Part shown: piece after piece, positions 1-11,287 of the stretch
Numbering within the stretch: the first letter of the stretch is position 1
Layout of the letters: each line of letters opens with the position of its first letter
NCBI GenBank assembly: GCA_036244855.1
Contig: BQKZ01000016.1
Location: forward strand, 230,190-294,189
Length of the DNA: 64,000 nucleotides
Direction: 5' to 3'
From: Temnopleurus reevesii
Taxonomy: Eukaryota > Echinodermata > Echinoidea > Temnopleuroida > Temnopleuridae
The notes under the pieces: model-generated
Database searches by the model: none
Seen by the model: only the letters and a program-made list of their open reading frames with translations
What the model was told of the DNA's origin: nothing
Program-made: the position numbers and the translations under genes

Positions 1-225
1 ATAATAATAATAATACATGTGTCTTATATAGCGCACTTTCCACCCTGATTAGGTGCTCAAGGCGCTCAGAGCAAATTCATTACAGAAAAGAAATAACAAG
101 GAAAGTCAAAAGGCACTCTCAAATAAATAAGTCTTAAGGTTACCCTTGAAGGAAGATACTAAGACAGAAAAAATAATGAACAAAGTAGGAGCTCTGTTGG
201 AGGGTGACCACCTGGCGCGCGCAGC
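1..225. repeat. Interspersed repeat with ATT tail at the left edge
   Basis: Begins with an (ATA)n run followed by TATATAGCGCAC, the reverse complement of the ATT-tailed SINE ends seen elsewhere in this window (20868, 53300). The rest, up to the end of the entry, looks like the body of a dispersed repeat but has no second copy here. Confidence 0.4.
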
Positions 226-381
226 CAAAAAAAAAACGTGTGACTGCATAGTTGTTTCGCAGTTCATCTCACTCTTCCATATCTTATATTAATGACGGCA
301 TAATTTCCAATCTTAAATAAATCATTTCCAATCACAACGAAATATATGATTCTATTTTCTTTTCTTGTATTATTTCTCCAG

Positions 382-1699
382 GATACACGAAGAAAGTTCG
401 GATTCCCGGATGTACAGCGACTAGTGTCCAAATGAATGCATGTCGGGGTTTCTGTCAGTCTTACTCATACCCATCAAACAGGGCAACACTACAAAACAGC
501 GATTATACAAAGATTTTCACAACTCATGGCTCATGTTGTTCCATTGCCACTACACACAATGTAAGTAAAGTCCACGGGGCGATTGAAAATAGGATCATAA
601 TTTTTTTAAATTGGAAGTAGAATAATTATACAGAACATGATATAATCTATTTCCGTAAAATGAAGTCGAACCCCAATTCAATGCTCCTTATAATTTGTAA
701 TGCTATTCGAATCGGAACCGGCTTGTGATTGTTTTTTTTTCGCACAGTTCCATATACGATATACGGATTTATTGTTTCATGACCCACTTTATTTTACGTA
801 AATCGATCGTTTATAACATGTTCAGGCAAATATAACTTTATTTGTAAACATGGCACTCGAATAAGGTAACAGGCCCATTATCCTTTTTATTTAAAACAGG
901 GGAAAAGTAATGTAAAAAAACTTGTCTGTTTTGCCAAAGATAATACAGAAGAAAAATATCCCTTTTGCCAAAGATAATTCAAGTGTACCTTTATCTTCCT
1001 GAAGAAGTACTTTGTGCTCCTCACTAAATTTCAATAATGTCATGTATATATATATATATCATTGATTTGTTATCATCTCTGTTGTATATTTTGTCCTAAC
1101 GAATGTTTTGTATTAACTATTATTAGCATATTGCATCAAATGAAAAATAAACTTCCCTGGTCTTGTGAAAAAACGACAATATCATTTCACTTATTATTAA
1201 GTTCAGAACAATTTAAAGCGATTGTCTTGGCAATCGGCAAGTTAACAAGAAAACAAAAGTAAGTGAGCGCCACCATGTGTCTTATTTTCATACACGAAAC
1301 GAGCTTACAAAAGGGCATGATTTTTCTTATTACTATAAAATAGAAATTGACGGTGGTCTCGGAGTGGGTATTATATGGATGCAAGGAGTATAACTTTTGT
1401 ATTATGTCAATGAACTTGACATTCACCTTCATTACCCAAACTTCTCTATATCACTTTGTATCGATACAAATCCAGGCTGTTACAACAATAATATTGTTGA
1501 TGAAAAAATGAAAAGTAATCATTCAAAACATAGAATGATCAAGGCACGTGAAACTCGACATTTCTTTAACCACAATTTATCTTTTTTCTTCTCTTTTCAG
1601 GTAAATATCCGGATACCTTGCGAAGGAAACTCTGAATATGTAGATACATTCAAATCAGCAGCATCTTGTGAATGCTCCCTTTGCGTAATAGGGGACTGA
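382..1699 (+). CDS. GPA2: Glycoprotein hormone alpha-2 (GPA2)-type subunit, copy A, exons 2 and 3 (5' partial)
   Basis: Two exons are visible. Exon 2 (382-560, 179 nt) follows a TTTCTCCAG acceptor and ends at a GTAAGT donor. Exon 3 (1601-1699) follows a CTTTTCAG acceptor and ends in TGA. Joined, they encode the cystine-knot core: PGC, then the CxGxC motif (CRGFC), then SCC, then PCEG, and finally SCECSLC six residues before the stop. Nine cysteines are visible; a tenth would be expected in exon 1, as in copy B. This spacing is that of GPA2, the alpha partner of thyrostimulin, a secreted hormone that pairs with GPB5. The upstream exon with the signal peptide lies left of the window. The start of exon 2 completes a codon split after its first base; the exon 2/3 junction is phase 0. 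No N-X-S/T sequon is present in the visible part. Intron 2 (561-1600) holds a MITE. It is convergent with the GPB5 gene. Confidence 0.9.
635..821. mobile_element. Palindromic MITE, family 3 (ACACGATATAA ends), copy 1
   Basis: Ends ACATGATATAATC and its near-inverse, with inner GTAAAAT/ATTTTAC arms. The interior CAATTCAATGCTCC and CGGAACCGGCTTG are shared with the copies at 34790, 35078 and 40411. Located in intron 2 of GPA2 copy A, 75 nt past the donor. Confidence 0.65.
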
Positions 1700-3940
1700 C
1701 GTCACTAAATCTAACTTTCCTTTTTAGCATGAACGCCATTAAGTAGCTGTCAATTATTTTCTGTTCTCACCCTCATCGACATTTCCGTTTTTTACTTTGA
1801 TGAAGCTATTTCCCAAGATAAGTTCGTAGTCTCAAGGTGAAAGAAAATGTTACCCTTCGCCAACGTCATCATTTTGTTTGTTACAATGCTAGATTTTACA
1901 GGGTATGTTGTGTTTATTGATCAAAGATAACCTCAAATCTCTAATCCTTACATATCCCTAATGAAAACCGAATGAATTTCTTTTATTATTCTTATGTGAA
2001 AGGAAATTTTTCTGCTATATCCGTGTTTGATTCTCCAAAGTGTATGTTGTTTGTTCAGATCATGGGTTTTCTTTCAGTCATCTTATTTTGGACAGCTGGA
2101 AATAGTTTACAATGATAGTCTTAACATGATTTAGAAATAATTTAATGGAGTTCATAATGTCACCCGACACCTTAAACTATTTTTAGTTTGCCAGGGATAA
2201 AACCACCCGCCCCCTCCCAACTCCCTAGAAGTTAACATACAGCAAACAGTCGATGCAGATGAAACATCTTTGCAACTTGTGATTATATACCCTTTCCCCA
2301 CTTTACAAATATTGGTGGCTTATAGGATGCTGACAATCTAAACCCAAAAAGTATATTATTTCTTTAATTTCATGTCCTTCTTAATTCCTGATCACAGCTG
2401 ACTTTAAAGATGTGCCAATTTAACTTCATGATAGATTAAATGATTCCGATGTATAATAGTCTATCAAACAATATTATTCCGAGAGGGAATGGTTTACCAC
2501 TTAGCTATTTCTGCTAATCAATTAAAAACCATATAGATGTATTTTACTGTGCTTGTATATTATATAATTAATGAGTCTTAATGACTCAGCGATTCCAATT
2601 ATGTATACTGATCAAAATTAATTTTTCTCTTGGAATATAATTGTCACAAAAATCACCGAAAAGTACTATTATGTCAGTTTTCTAGTACATGCACATTTTT
2701 GAATGTGCAAATGCAAATGTAGATAGTATTTATCATTCTGTATTTATTGGTGTATTGGTCATGTTGATTGATATGGTTAAATGGTTATTCTAAAGGCAGT
2801 TTCATTGATTGATACATTATCGATAAAAACATGATGAAGGAATTTACAGTGTTAAAATGATTTGGAAAAAGGCCCAGCAGGTGTGTACCAATTTCAAATA
2901 AGTATAGCTTCATCATAATAATTCTTTATTGAAGTGAACAATAGATGAATAAAAGGAAATTTTAGCATGATTTACTTTGTGTCCCTTTCTCACGTTAATG
3001 TTTCTAAAGGTCTTCGCAAAAGATATTAACTAAACGTATTGCCTGGTTAAATGCGAGAATATACAAATTTATATGTGTATTACCGATGATAGTGCATTTC
3101 ATTTACCAATATTTTGTAACTTTGATCGATCGAGTTGGCGATTCTAATATCAAAACATAGTATCTGTTTTTGAAATGACGAAAGACCTCTAACTCGAAAT
3201 CGTCTAAAATATGATATCATTGTGAAACATAATACCAAAAGTGGGTAATAAACAACTGCGCACTTGTGAAAGTGTTATGATGTCCTTCTTATCTATCAAT
3301 TTCTTGTAACGTTGCTCATCCCCGACGTGAAAAGAAACCTTATCCATCATTAAGGCAGACAACAGATGAAAACACACTTATTTTGGGCGGGAAACTTTGC
3401 GTCTCGTCTGTGCCGCAAGGACAAATTGGTGTGATACCTGATACATTTAGAAGGCGTATCCAGCCAAATGCATGTAAGACAATACCAAGAAAAGGATGAC
3501 ATTCGTCTGGGTATGTTTAGATCAGACAAGGCGTTATTGACAGTATCACAGGTCGTCGTTTATGAAGGTTTTAGAGTTACAGATTTCAAAATTGAGTAGA
3601 TCATGTAGATTGTAGTGGAAATCGACAACTGAAAATGTTCAAGTAGAGCCTTATTGAAAGAAGAAATTGTCAATAAAACATGTGTGCATTATGTATGATT
3701 TTATTTTAAAGTAAATTGATATATCTCATAATTATCAATTTTTTTCATTTGTGTTTCTTCAGGCGAGCAATGATGCTTTCAAACGATGAAAAAAAATATA
3801 CTGCCATCCGTAACTATGTTCTAAAGTTTTATGTGGACATCATTTGAGGTATATAAATTATGATCTCTCATAAGTTTATCTTTGCTGTATTTTTAATCAT
3901 TTCAGTGTGAACAAAATGTGTAGATAGTGCACTGGTCAAT
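1700..3940. other. Intergenic, nothing recognised
   Basis: AT-rich single-copy-looking sequence with no convincing frame, palindrome or microsatellite. It should contain the 3' UTR of GPA2 copy A, but I see no clear AATAAA close to the stop. Confidence 0.5.
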
Positions 3941-3946
3941 ACGTGT

Positions 3947-4004
<58 letters not shown>

Positions 4005-4042
4005 GCCTAGTGAGTGTTGGAAGTGAGAGAGATCTACAGGTC

Positions 4043-4095
<53 letters not shown>

Positions 4096-4110
4096 ATAGA
4101 GAGAGGGGGT
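3941..4110. repeat. (GT)n then (GA)n microsatellite
   Basis: About 60 nt of GT followed by about 45 nt of GA. Purine-rich sequence continues to about 4530. Serine/leucine-rich and His/Thr-rich open frames here are products of the repeat. Confidence 0.9.
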
Positions 4111-4842
4111 GGTAGGGATGTGTATTTCGGCTTTTGTGTCCCTCGTCATAGCGGATGTGTTTTTGGTGCGTGTGGGTTTTTGTGTGTGTGCGTGGATGTG
4201 TGTAAATGTGTCTGTTGTGTTTTAGTGCACATGCCCGCTTGCACGCATCTATACTAGCGGTTAAGGAGGTCTTGAACGTACAAGAGCGGGATAAGACACA
4301 TGACCAGACAAAAATAGAATTTGGAAGTAGAAAGAAACGAATAGATAAAGAATAGAAGAAAGAATGAGGACCAGAGAAAGAAAGAAAGGTTATAAAGAAA
4401 GAGAAAGTAATGAGTAAGATGATGAGAAAGGGAGGAGTAAGAAAGTGAGAAAGAGAGTGCATGAGAAAGGTGGGAAGAACGCTTTTGGAATGAAGATTGT
4501 GAGAATAAAACGCTCAAAGATAGAGAAGATAGAGTCATTCAAGTATGTAGTATGTCCCTTGCTGGATTTTTTGGAACGTTTTTCCCACTACAATTGAAGT
4601 TGGCCTGATCATGTACCTCGGCAAAGATGACGTATACACGTTGGGCGGGTCTACAACAGTGACGTCATTCAATCACTGTCCCACCTTCTTTCATCTCATA
4701 ATTTTCCAAGAAACATTTCCTAAATTCCAAAATGCTCATATTTATGAAATACGGGGGCGGGATGTGGAATTTCAAGCGCTTCAACTGTGTTTCAAATGTC
4801 CTTCAATTCCATTGAATTTGATTCCATTCCATTATTTCTTTT

Positions 4843-4845
4843 CCT

Positions 4846-4877
<32 letters not shown>

Positions 4878-4926
4878 TTCTTCTTCTTCTTCTTCTTCTC
4901 CTTCATTTTCTTCATCTTCTTCTTCC
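4843..4926. repeat. (TTC)n microsatellite
   Basis: A nearly pure TTC run. The Phe- or Leu-rich frames across it are not genes. The flanks to 5496 hold nothing else I recognise. Confidence 0.9.
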
Positions 4927-5496
4927 ACTCTCATTCTCTTGTAACCCTGCCAACTCTATTTTTCTTTTTTTTTTCCCTTTCATTTCTTTTGTCGCAATCA
5001 AGGTATAATATAATATCCAACGATTACGACAATCCGGTAGCAAACACGAGTTCGTGGGTGCGGCCAAATATCTGTCTTGTACATCTCTGTAAAACGTGTG
5101 GTGCAATGGGTCTTACGTCATGGTAAACAAAAGTAAAGTGGAATCCCTTCTTAAATGAAACCATAATGCAGGAAATACAAACAGTAACGATAAAAGATCG
5201 TTCAGAGAGGAAAGACCTTTGGTCATGCACTTTAGATTTTTAATTCTATTTGAAGAACACGCTCTGATTGTCTTGTTTCAGGTAAAATTTATAATGGATA
5301 CCCCGTCAAAATGAAAAAAAAGATACTAATGGGTAAAACTGTAGGAAAATGGAAATTATGTCAATTTTCGACACAGGCCTTTTCTGATATTATTTGCGTC
5401 AAGAAACAACCCGCGGCCCAAGCGCCTTTGGTCGTCGCAAGTTGTGAGGTCCACTTGATCGTGAATAATAGGCTCACTTACATCTATGCTTTTTGT

Positions 5497-5649
5497 AGCC
5501 CAAGTCTGCCCAGCGTTCATGGACATACATAGAAGCCCAGAGGCAACACGATTCAACGCGATTCTTGTTCAGAGTTTAACTGTGAGCATAACAAAGAGTC
5601 GTGTTCGATCGTGCTGCTTCCTGACTTCTATGACTTTGTGACTGGGCTC
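5497..5649. mobile_element. Degenerate copy of the 30659 palindromic MITE
   Basis: Both arms can be matched to the element at 30659-30785: AGGCAACACGATTCAACGCG on the left, and on the right AACAAAGAGTCGTGTTCGAT leading to GTGACTGGGC. The copy is clearly older than the one at 30659. Confidence 0.55.
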
Positions 5650-5759
5650 ACGCTTGCGTCCGTCTTTCTGTGTACACGGAGTGTTTTTCAAATACCATGA
5701 ATACATTGTAGACATTGGCTATTTAGCATGAAAATGACAAGAGTGTGGTTGAACTTTCA

Positions 5760-5909
5760 GGGCTGTATTTCACAAAGCTCTTCATAGAAATACGCACGAC
5801 TCTAAGAACGACTGATGATGCTTTCCTGCACTCCATGATAACTACTGTAGCTAAATCGCCCCTGAGAAAGGATTACCAGGGGTCTTGCGCAGATTTATGA
5901 ACAGCACTA
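5760..5909. mobile_element. Degenerate palindromic element related to 40058-40231
   Basis: The left arm GGCTGTATTTCACAAAGC and the right arm GCAGATTTATGAACAGC are imperfect inverses, with GAAAGGATTACC inside the right arm as in the element near 40058. Confidence 0.4.
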
Positions 5910-7566
5910 CGAACCACAACAGGTTACAATTTTGCCTGTCATCTTGCTCGTGGCTATGGACGTTGAAAGGGAAACCTACCGGCCCAAACATTGATTACGG
6001 CTGTCAGTGAATGAAGAGAAGGAAGGCCCGATTTTTCCCAAACGTTTACAGTCTGTTCAACCTATTTTTCTTGTCATTCACTGAAAGCACATCAATGTCT
6101 CGGTGATGTTCCCCTTCAATCATACACCTATGAGGCGACATTGCCGATGTTTGTTACTGTATATGTTCATGTACTTTTTATTATGCGGGATCCCTCGTGA
6201 TACCAACACCTTGTTGTGAGGACATCCTGCTAAAATATTGATCAATAAATAAATTAATAAATAAAATAAATGAATAAATAAATTGTGTAACGAGTCAAGG
6301 TGCCGAATCATTTTGGAAAAAAAGTGAAAACTTGTACACTTTTTGCAAGACAAGAAGGGGACTTGTAGAATTTTACGAAGGCTTGCTGTCGAAGAAAATA
6401 TGGCGATTTTTGAAAATGCACGAAGGCACCTTCCGTAAAACAAGGAAGTGACAAGGCGACTCGTACAACCTCACCAAGTCGTTCTGCATTAGACAATAAG
6501 GCGTAACGGCGACTTGGCAATTTGTGTTTATACGTCGCCTGCTCGTATTTTGATCAAAATAATATGGCGCCTTGCATGGATCTTTACCCGTGTCAAGGTG
6601 CCTTGGCGAATTTTTTCTAGTAAGTTAAAGTCGCCTCCCCCGTCTCATATATAAAAAAGGCGCCTGTGATGAGGTTGTACTACTAACCTTATTAATGGAC
6701 GTTCGAGCTTCGGTGCATAGTTCCGAACAACTTGTGAAATATTGTACATTGCAACACTGGGAGCACCCTTTGCGTACATTATTGCACCTTTTTTCTGAGA
6801 GTTCAATATTTTGAGAAAAATAAACACGATAGGTGCTAGGTTTTTGAATATTTGTTAGAATAAGATCCAATAATACACCTTCAGGCAAAGGGTGCAATAT
6901 TGCTACCTAAAAAGTGCTCCCGATGTTGCAATTATTTTTCACCATTGTAAAGGTGCAAAATTGTAGCTTTGTTTCTAAGTGCGTATATAGCATTCAATAT
7001 AAATATTATGCTTTTAAGAGCCACGATCACAAATTCATGATCTCCTACATTATGGTGATGATCAAATGACATAAGTAGTAGTGTCAGTGAGCGGTATTTG
7101 ACACCACCGATAGAACGCATTCGACACAAAAAGCTCCTGGGGTGTCAAACCATTGCATGAATACAATGCCTTGTCACTCCAAACTTTTCTTAGTAAAAAC
7201 GTCCCAGCACCACCTGTGCCTGCAGTGTAGTCATTGCATTCTAGAGACTGCCCCTAGTCGTGTGAACCAAACTGTCGGGACAGTTCCTTGCTTAACACAA
7301 CTTGCTTTCGTTCACCATCATTGCAAACATGATTAATGACTACTCCGTTTTATATTGACCAGTTACCTCTGGGGAAGGGAAAGATGCTCGAGGTTTAATT
7401 TCCCCTGGTCTCATAAGAAACGTTTCTCGTTACATCTTACTTACTCGATTTGCTTGAAGTACAAATTAATGAATTATACACCGATGGGGCGTATCTGTCC
7501 CTGAGGAAATCGTTATGAATGATTTAGAATGAAGTATGATTTACATTACTGAATCCAATCTATAAA
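5910..7566. other. Intergenic with AAGGCG-rich words
   Basis: Contains a short (AATA)n run near 6240-6285. A stretch at 6295-6665 repeats AAGGTGCC, AAGGCGCC and GGCGACTTG words on both strands, probably an old palindromic element. No coding frame is supported. Confidence 0.4.
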
Positions 7567-7810
7567 GACCGACTCGCACCTGTGCGTTTTAGGCCTGCGT
7601 CAGCCCAGCGTTTTTTAATAAAAAAACGCTCCCCGAGCGCACAGTATACGCTGGTCAGACGGTGGACTGACATTCAGCTTGCGCTCCTGGAGCGTACACC
7701 CAGCGTCACTTCACCGTATGACCTGCGCTTTTGTACGTCCTGTGAGCATTTTCAATTAAACAAAAAGCTGAGCCGACGCAGGCTAAAAACGCAAAGGTGT
7801 GAATCAGCCT
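7567..7810. mobile_element. F1 palindromic MITE, copy 1
   Basis: The left arm GACTCGCACCTGTGCGTTTT continues into GCCTGCGTCAGCCCAGCG. The right arm is the inverse: GCCGACGCAGGCTAAAAACG, then CAAAGGTGTGAATCAGCC. The weak 83-residue open frame inside it is not a gene. Confidence 0.85.
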
Positions 7811-7927
7811 TTGAATCTAATTCTTGCTTCTGAGTAAAGCCTTTAACAGATATGTCTGGGTTATATATTAGATGACGTTTTAGAATCACTTTGAACAGAA
7901 ATGATCTCTAAGATACTGTATCTATAG

Positions 7928-8126
7928 GTTGACTTACACGTTTTAGTATGCAACAAACGTCTACCCAGCGTTAACGAAGCGCCTTCAACGCAGAAATACG
8001 GAAGAACGTTGCACACGTCGAGCGCTGGACAAAACCTTCACGTCGGAAAAGACTCTTTCCTGCGTATTTATACGTTCACAGAGCGTCTTGAAAGCAATAC
8101 AGACGTTGGTTATGTAAGTCAGCCCA
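7928..8126. mobile_element. Palindromic element, probably related to F1
   Basis: The ends GGTTGACTTACAC and GTAAGTCAGCCC are inverse. ACAAACGTCTACCCAGCGTT sits near the left end and AGACGTTGGT near the right. Similar words occur near 16400-16590 and 38960-39060. Confidence 0.45.
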
Positions 8127-9519
8127 AAAGGAAGACCCAACTCTTTTCTAAATGTCAAACAAAATACCTTGCGATGATTTACTTCAGTACGAAAATATTA
8201 TGAAACATTTATAAACTGAAGGGAACATTTCCGAATGAAATGATAAATTTGTAATTTATTTCTTTCCAAGAATAAATATAATTCAGACATAAATACATGG
8301 CATATTTCGACAACAGAATAAAATGAAATTCATTAAAACAAAAAGTTTATAGTTAAAATTATCTTTTTCACGTCACAAAACTTTACAAAGAAGTACAAGA
8401 TAAAGTCATTTATCTCTAGTCTCCAGCCCTCTTTAGATCTATCTTTGAAGGGCTTGAACTATCTCAAGAATATTCTTCAATCCAGAAATCAACAAGTAAA
8501 CTAAAGTCATTTAAAAGTTACCCTGTTTAAAAGATGTTTATATACGTGAAAAATATGTATAAACTGAAATTTATATTTATTTCCTATAATCACAAGTGTA
8601 GCTGATTGACCTTGGTATGACCTTCAGCTTAATTGCTCATTCGGCATGATTGATGAAATACATGGCAAAGTGCAAACGTAATAACACATGATATGTCAAA
8701 TAAAACTTGTACATTTTAGAATTCTCTTTCACCATGTTCATGACGCTATGCCTTAAAAATCGATATTGAAATACATGCAACGGTTACTCAAGTGTACAAT
8801 AAGACTTCTTAGGCTATAATGAAAATAACATTCATCAAATTTACGCGGTTCGTTCGCCAATATCATGACTTTATTATCAACAACATAGTAGTGTAAAATG
8901 TAGCTGGTGTTGATTAATATAAGTCGTGCTAATCAATTCCTAGTTTCATCAAAAATCTGTTTTTCAAACGGCTTCCAGCTTTGGTCATATGATTAAGAAA
9001 GCCTTTTTAAAAGTCGGAAATTTTTGCTTTAATAAACAAGTTTCAGGCAGAATTTACAATTCTAAAAAGCACGATAAAAGTGAAGCTCATTTGAAGGGAT
9101 TCAAAAGAGGTTGAACGTCGATCATGAATTTCGCGTGTTTGGTTTGTGGAAAAACTCGCAGCAAGTATAAGCAGATGCACACTTCAGTCCTCGTGCCAAA
9201 TTACGCAATACAAATTGCGCACAGACAATGTCGGTTCTTAAATTGTCGATAAGTATATAATCGCAATTTATCTTCAAAGCTCATTGCAAAAGGGTAATGA
9301 CATGGGTTTCGCATGTGGCTATGAAAACCCTTTTCTCAATGGGAAACTAGTATCAAGATGACATAAAGTTAGCACCCATGGTGTTATTCGTGCTATTTGT
9401 AACACCGTGTCGGAATCTTGTTATTTAACACAGTTGTTGTTTTTACTGTGCTGAGAAACGATTCTCACAAGTGTCTCTATGGCATTAAAGAAAGACAAGA
9501 CATGAAATAGAAGAGCAAG
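8127..9519. other. Intergenic, nothing recognised
   Basis: AT-rich, with no supported frame or repeat. Confidence 0.5.
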
Positions 9520-9747
9520 ATTCAGACTGAGAGCCGAAACCTTAAGGTTTCAGAAACTACGACAGAAATATGGAAGCTTATGCGTGCACCGCGAAAGTTT
9601 AGACCAAAAAGTCGCCTTCTTACTTTCTTAACTTTAAACAAGGCGCCACTTGTCGAGTTGAACATCTCGCCTTCGCCCTGTATTATAAGCTTCCGTATTT
9701 GTATCGTAGTTTCTGAAACCCAAGGTTCCGTCTCTCAGTGTGAATGT
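9520..9747. mobile_element. Palindromic MITE with long inverted arms
   Basis: The left arm contains GGTTTCAGAAACTACGACAG and the right arm its inverse CGTAGTTTCTGAAACC; arms of about 60 nt run inward to AAGCTTA on the left and TAAGCTTCCG on the right. The centre has AAGGCGCC words. Part of the inner arm recurs at 38748-38956. Confidence 0.7.
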
Positions 9748-10407
9748 TATTTTAGATTGGCAAGAGCAACTTAAGGTTATGAAATACGTGTATTTTTTTA
9801 TACTCGTTACAGTAGAAATTTACCAACGTCTAAACATATTATATTTCCTAAAGTTTTAGGCAAATATTGAATGCATGATCTTAAAAAGAGTTAGAAGACG
9901 TATTTATTCTAGTCAGAATTACAATGGTACGTCTACAATTACACCTGTCCTTTGAAAAAACATTCAAACGAGCACGTCTCATCTCCTATATATTCAACCG
10001 CATCCTAGATGTAATATCAAGCTCATTCTATTACAGTTTATTCTAAACTTGACAAATGTGACATGAAATCTGCAATTAACTGAAATTAAGAGAAGGAAAC
10101 CTGGCAAGGATCACCCTGGAATGATTATGAAAGTAGTCATTATTCATTCGATAGCCCGCTATCGCTTGCATCTTCAAAACAACGTCGTATAGCACACATA
10201 CATTTTTTATCCAGAAAAAAAGCAAATCAAAACAGGTCATATACCTTGTGTATTTTCAAATGTGCATTTCGATCCCCTCGTAACACTTGAATATACAAGA
10301 TGAAAAGTATTGCGTCTAATTAGGACATCAAATATCTAAAAAAAAAAAACTTCTATAGTACTGATCACTTTCTTTACCAATAGCACGGGGATTGGTTATA
10401 CTTCAAT
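9748..10407. other. Intergenic, nothing recognised
   Basis: AT-rich, with no supported feature. Confidence 0.5.
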
Positions 10408-10649
10408 GTCAACTCACACATTTGTATTTTTAGCCTGCGTCAGCCAAGCGTTTTAGAAAATTAAAAACGCTACCTCAGAGCACACTATACGCCGATCAGA
10501 AGGTGGACTGACGTTCGGCTTACGCTCAAGGAGCACACGCCGAACATCAGTCCACCGAATGACCTGCGTCTTTGTGCGTCCAGGGAGCATTTTCATTTAA
10601 CAAAATGCTGGACCGACGCAGGCTAAAATCGGAACGGTGTGAGATGGCA
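10408..10649. mobile_element. F1 palindromic MITE, copy 2
   Basis: Left arm AACTCACACATTTGTATTTT followed by AGCCTGCGTCAGCCAAGCG. Right arm ACCGACGCAGGCTAAAATCG followed by GAACGGTGTGAGATGGC. The interior pair TGGACTGACGTTCGGC and CGAACATCAGTCCACCG is typical of F1. Confidence 0.85.
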
Positions 10650-11287
10650 TTTACATTTTATGATTAATATGTGACAAAAGATTGTCGGCTTTTATATACT
10701 CCAAGATATAAATTGGATCTGCAAGGTGACTTTTCGTTTCATTTGTGATCACACTTAAAGCACGTTTACAACACAATATTTTCTGTTGTTTTCTGATAAA
10801 AGGAGACATAGCATGCAGTGCAGTGTTCACCCCCTTGTTGCAATCGGTGTCAGGAAGAAAAAAAGAAATTTCTCTTTACAAGGTGTCAAAATGTTTCGTA
10901 TCAGCCAAAAACTCTCCACCAATAATACCCCTGTTTCTAAAAATATCGTGCTACTGGTACTACCGGTTGCACGATATGAACAACAATTAAATGTTTTTAA
11001 ACAACCGTAAAAACCGACTTTGAAGTGGTCTTTTGAACAATTCATTACGAAATATAAAACCATTTTGTCCTTGGTTCATACCATACAACAACATCTTTTT
11101 CTGTGACATAATTTTCAACACGTTTTCGTCTAGAATGCTTAAAAAACATCAAAGAGAACACAAAATAATATGAAACACAATAAGACGTACATTGAAATAA
11201 AAATAGCCTTCCTATATTGCATTTTGAGGACTCCAAGTGTGGGCATTCATAAACAATGTGGAACATCAAAAAACACAGAGGCCATTT
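10650..11287. other. Downstream flank of GPB5, nothing recognised
   Basis: This should contain the GPB5 3' UTR. No canonical polyadenylation signal on the - strand stood out close to the stop. Two overlapping ~75-residue open frames are not supported. Confidence 0.4.

Noticed and set aside
3868..4538. Ser/Leu/Thr/His-rich frames
   Set aside because: They are translations of GT, GA and purine-rich microsatellite sequence. The same applies to 4611-5126, 22243-23187, 25371-25897 and 62798-63016.
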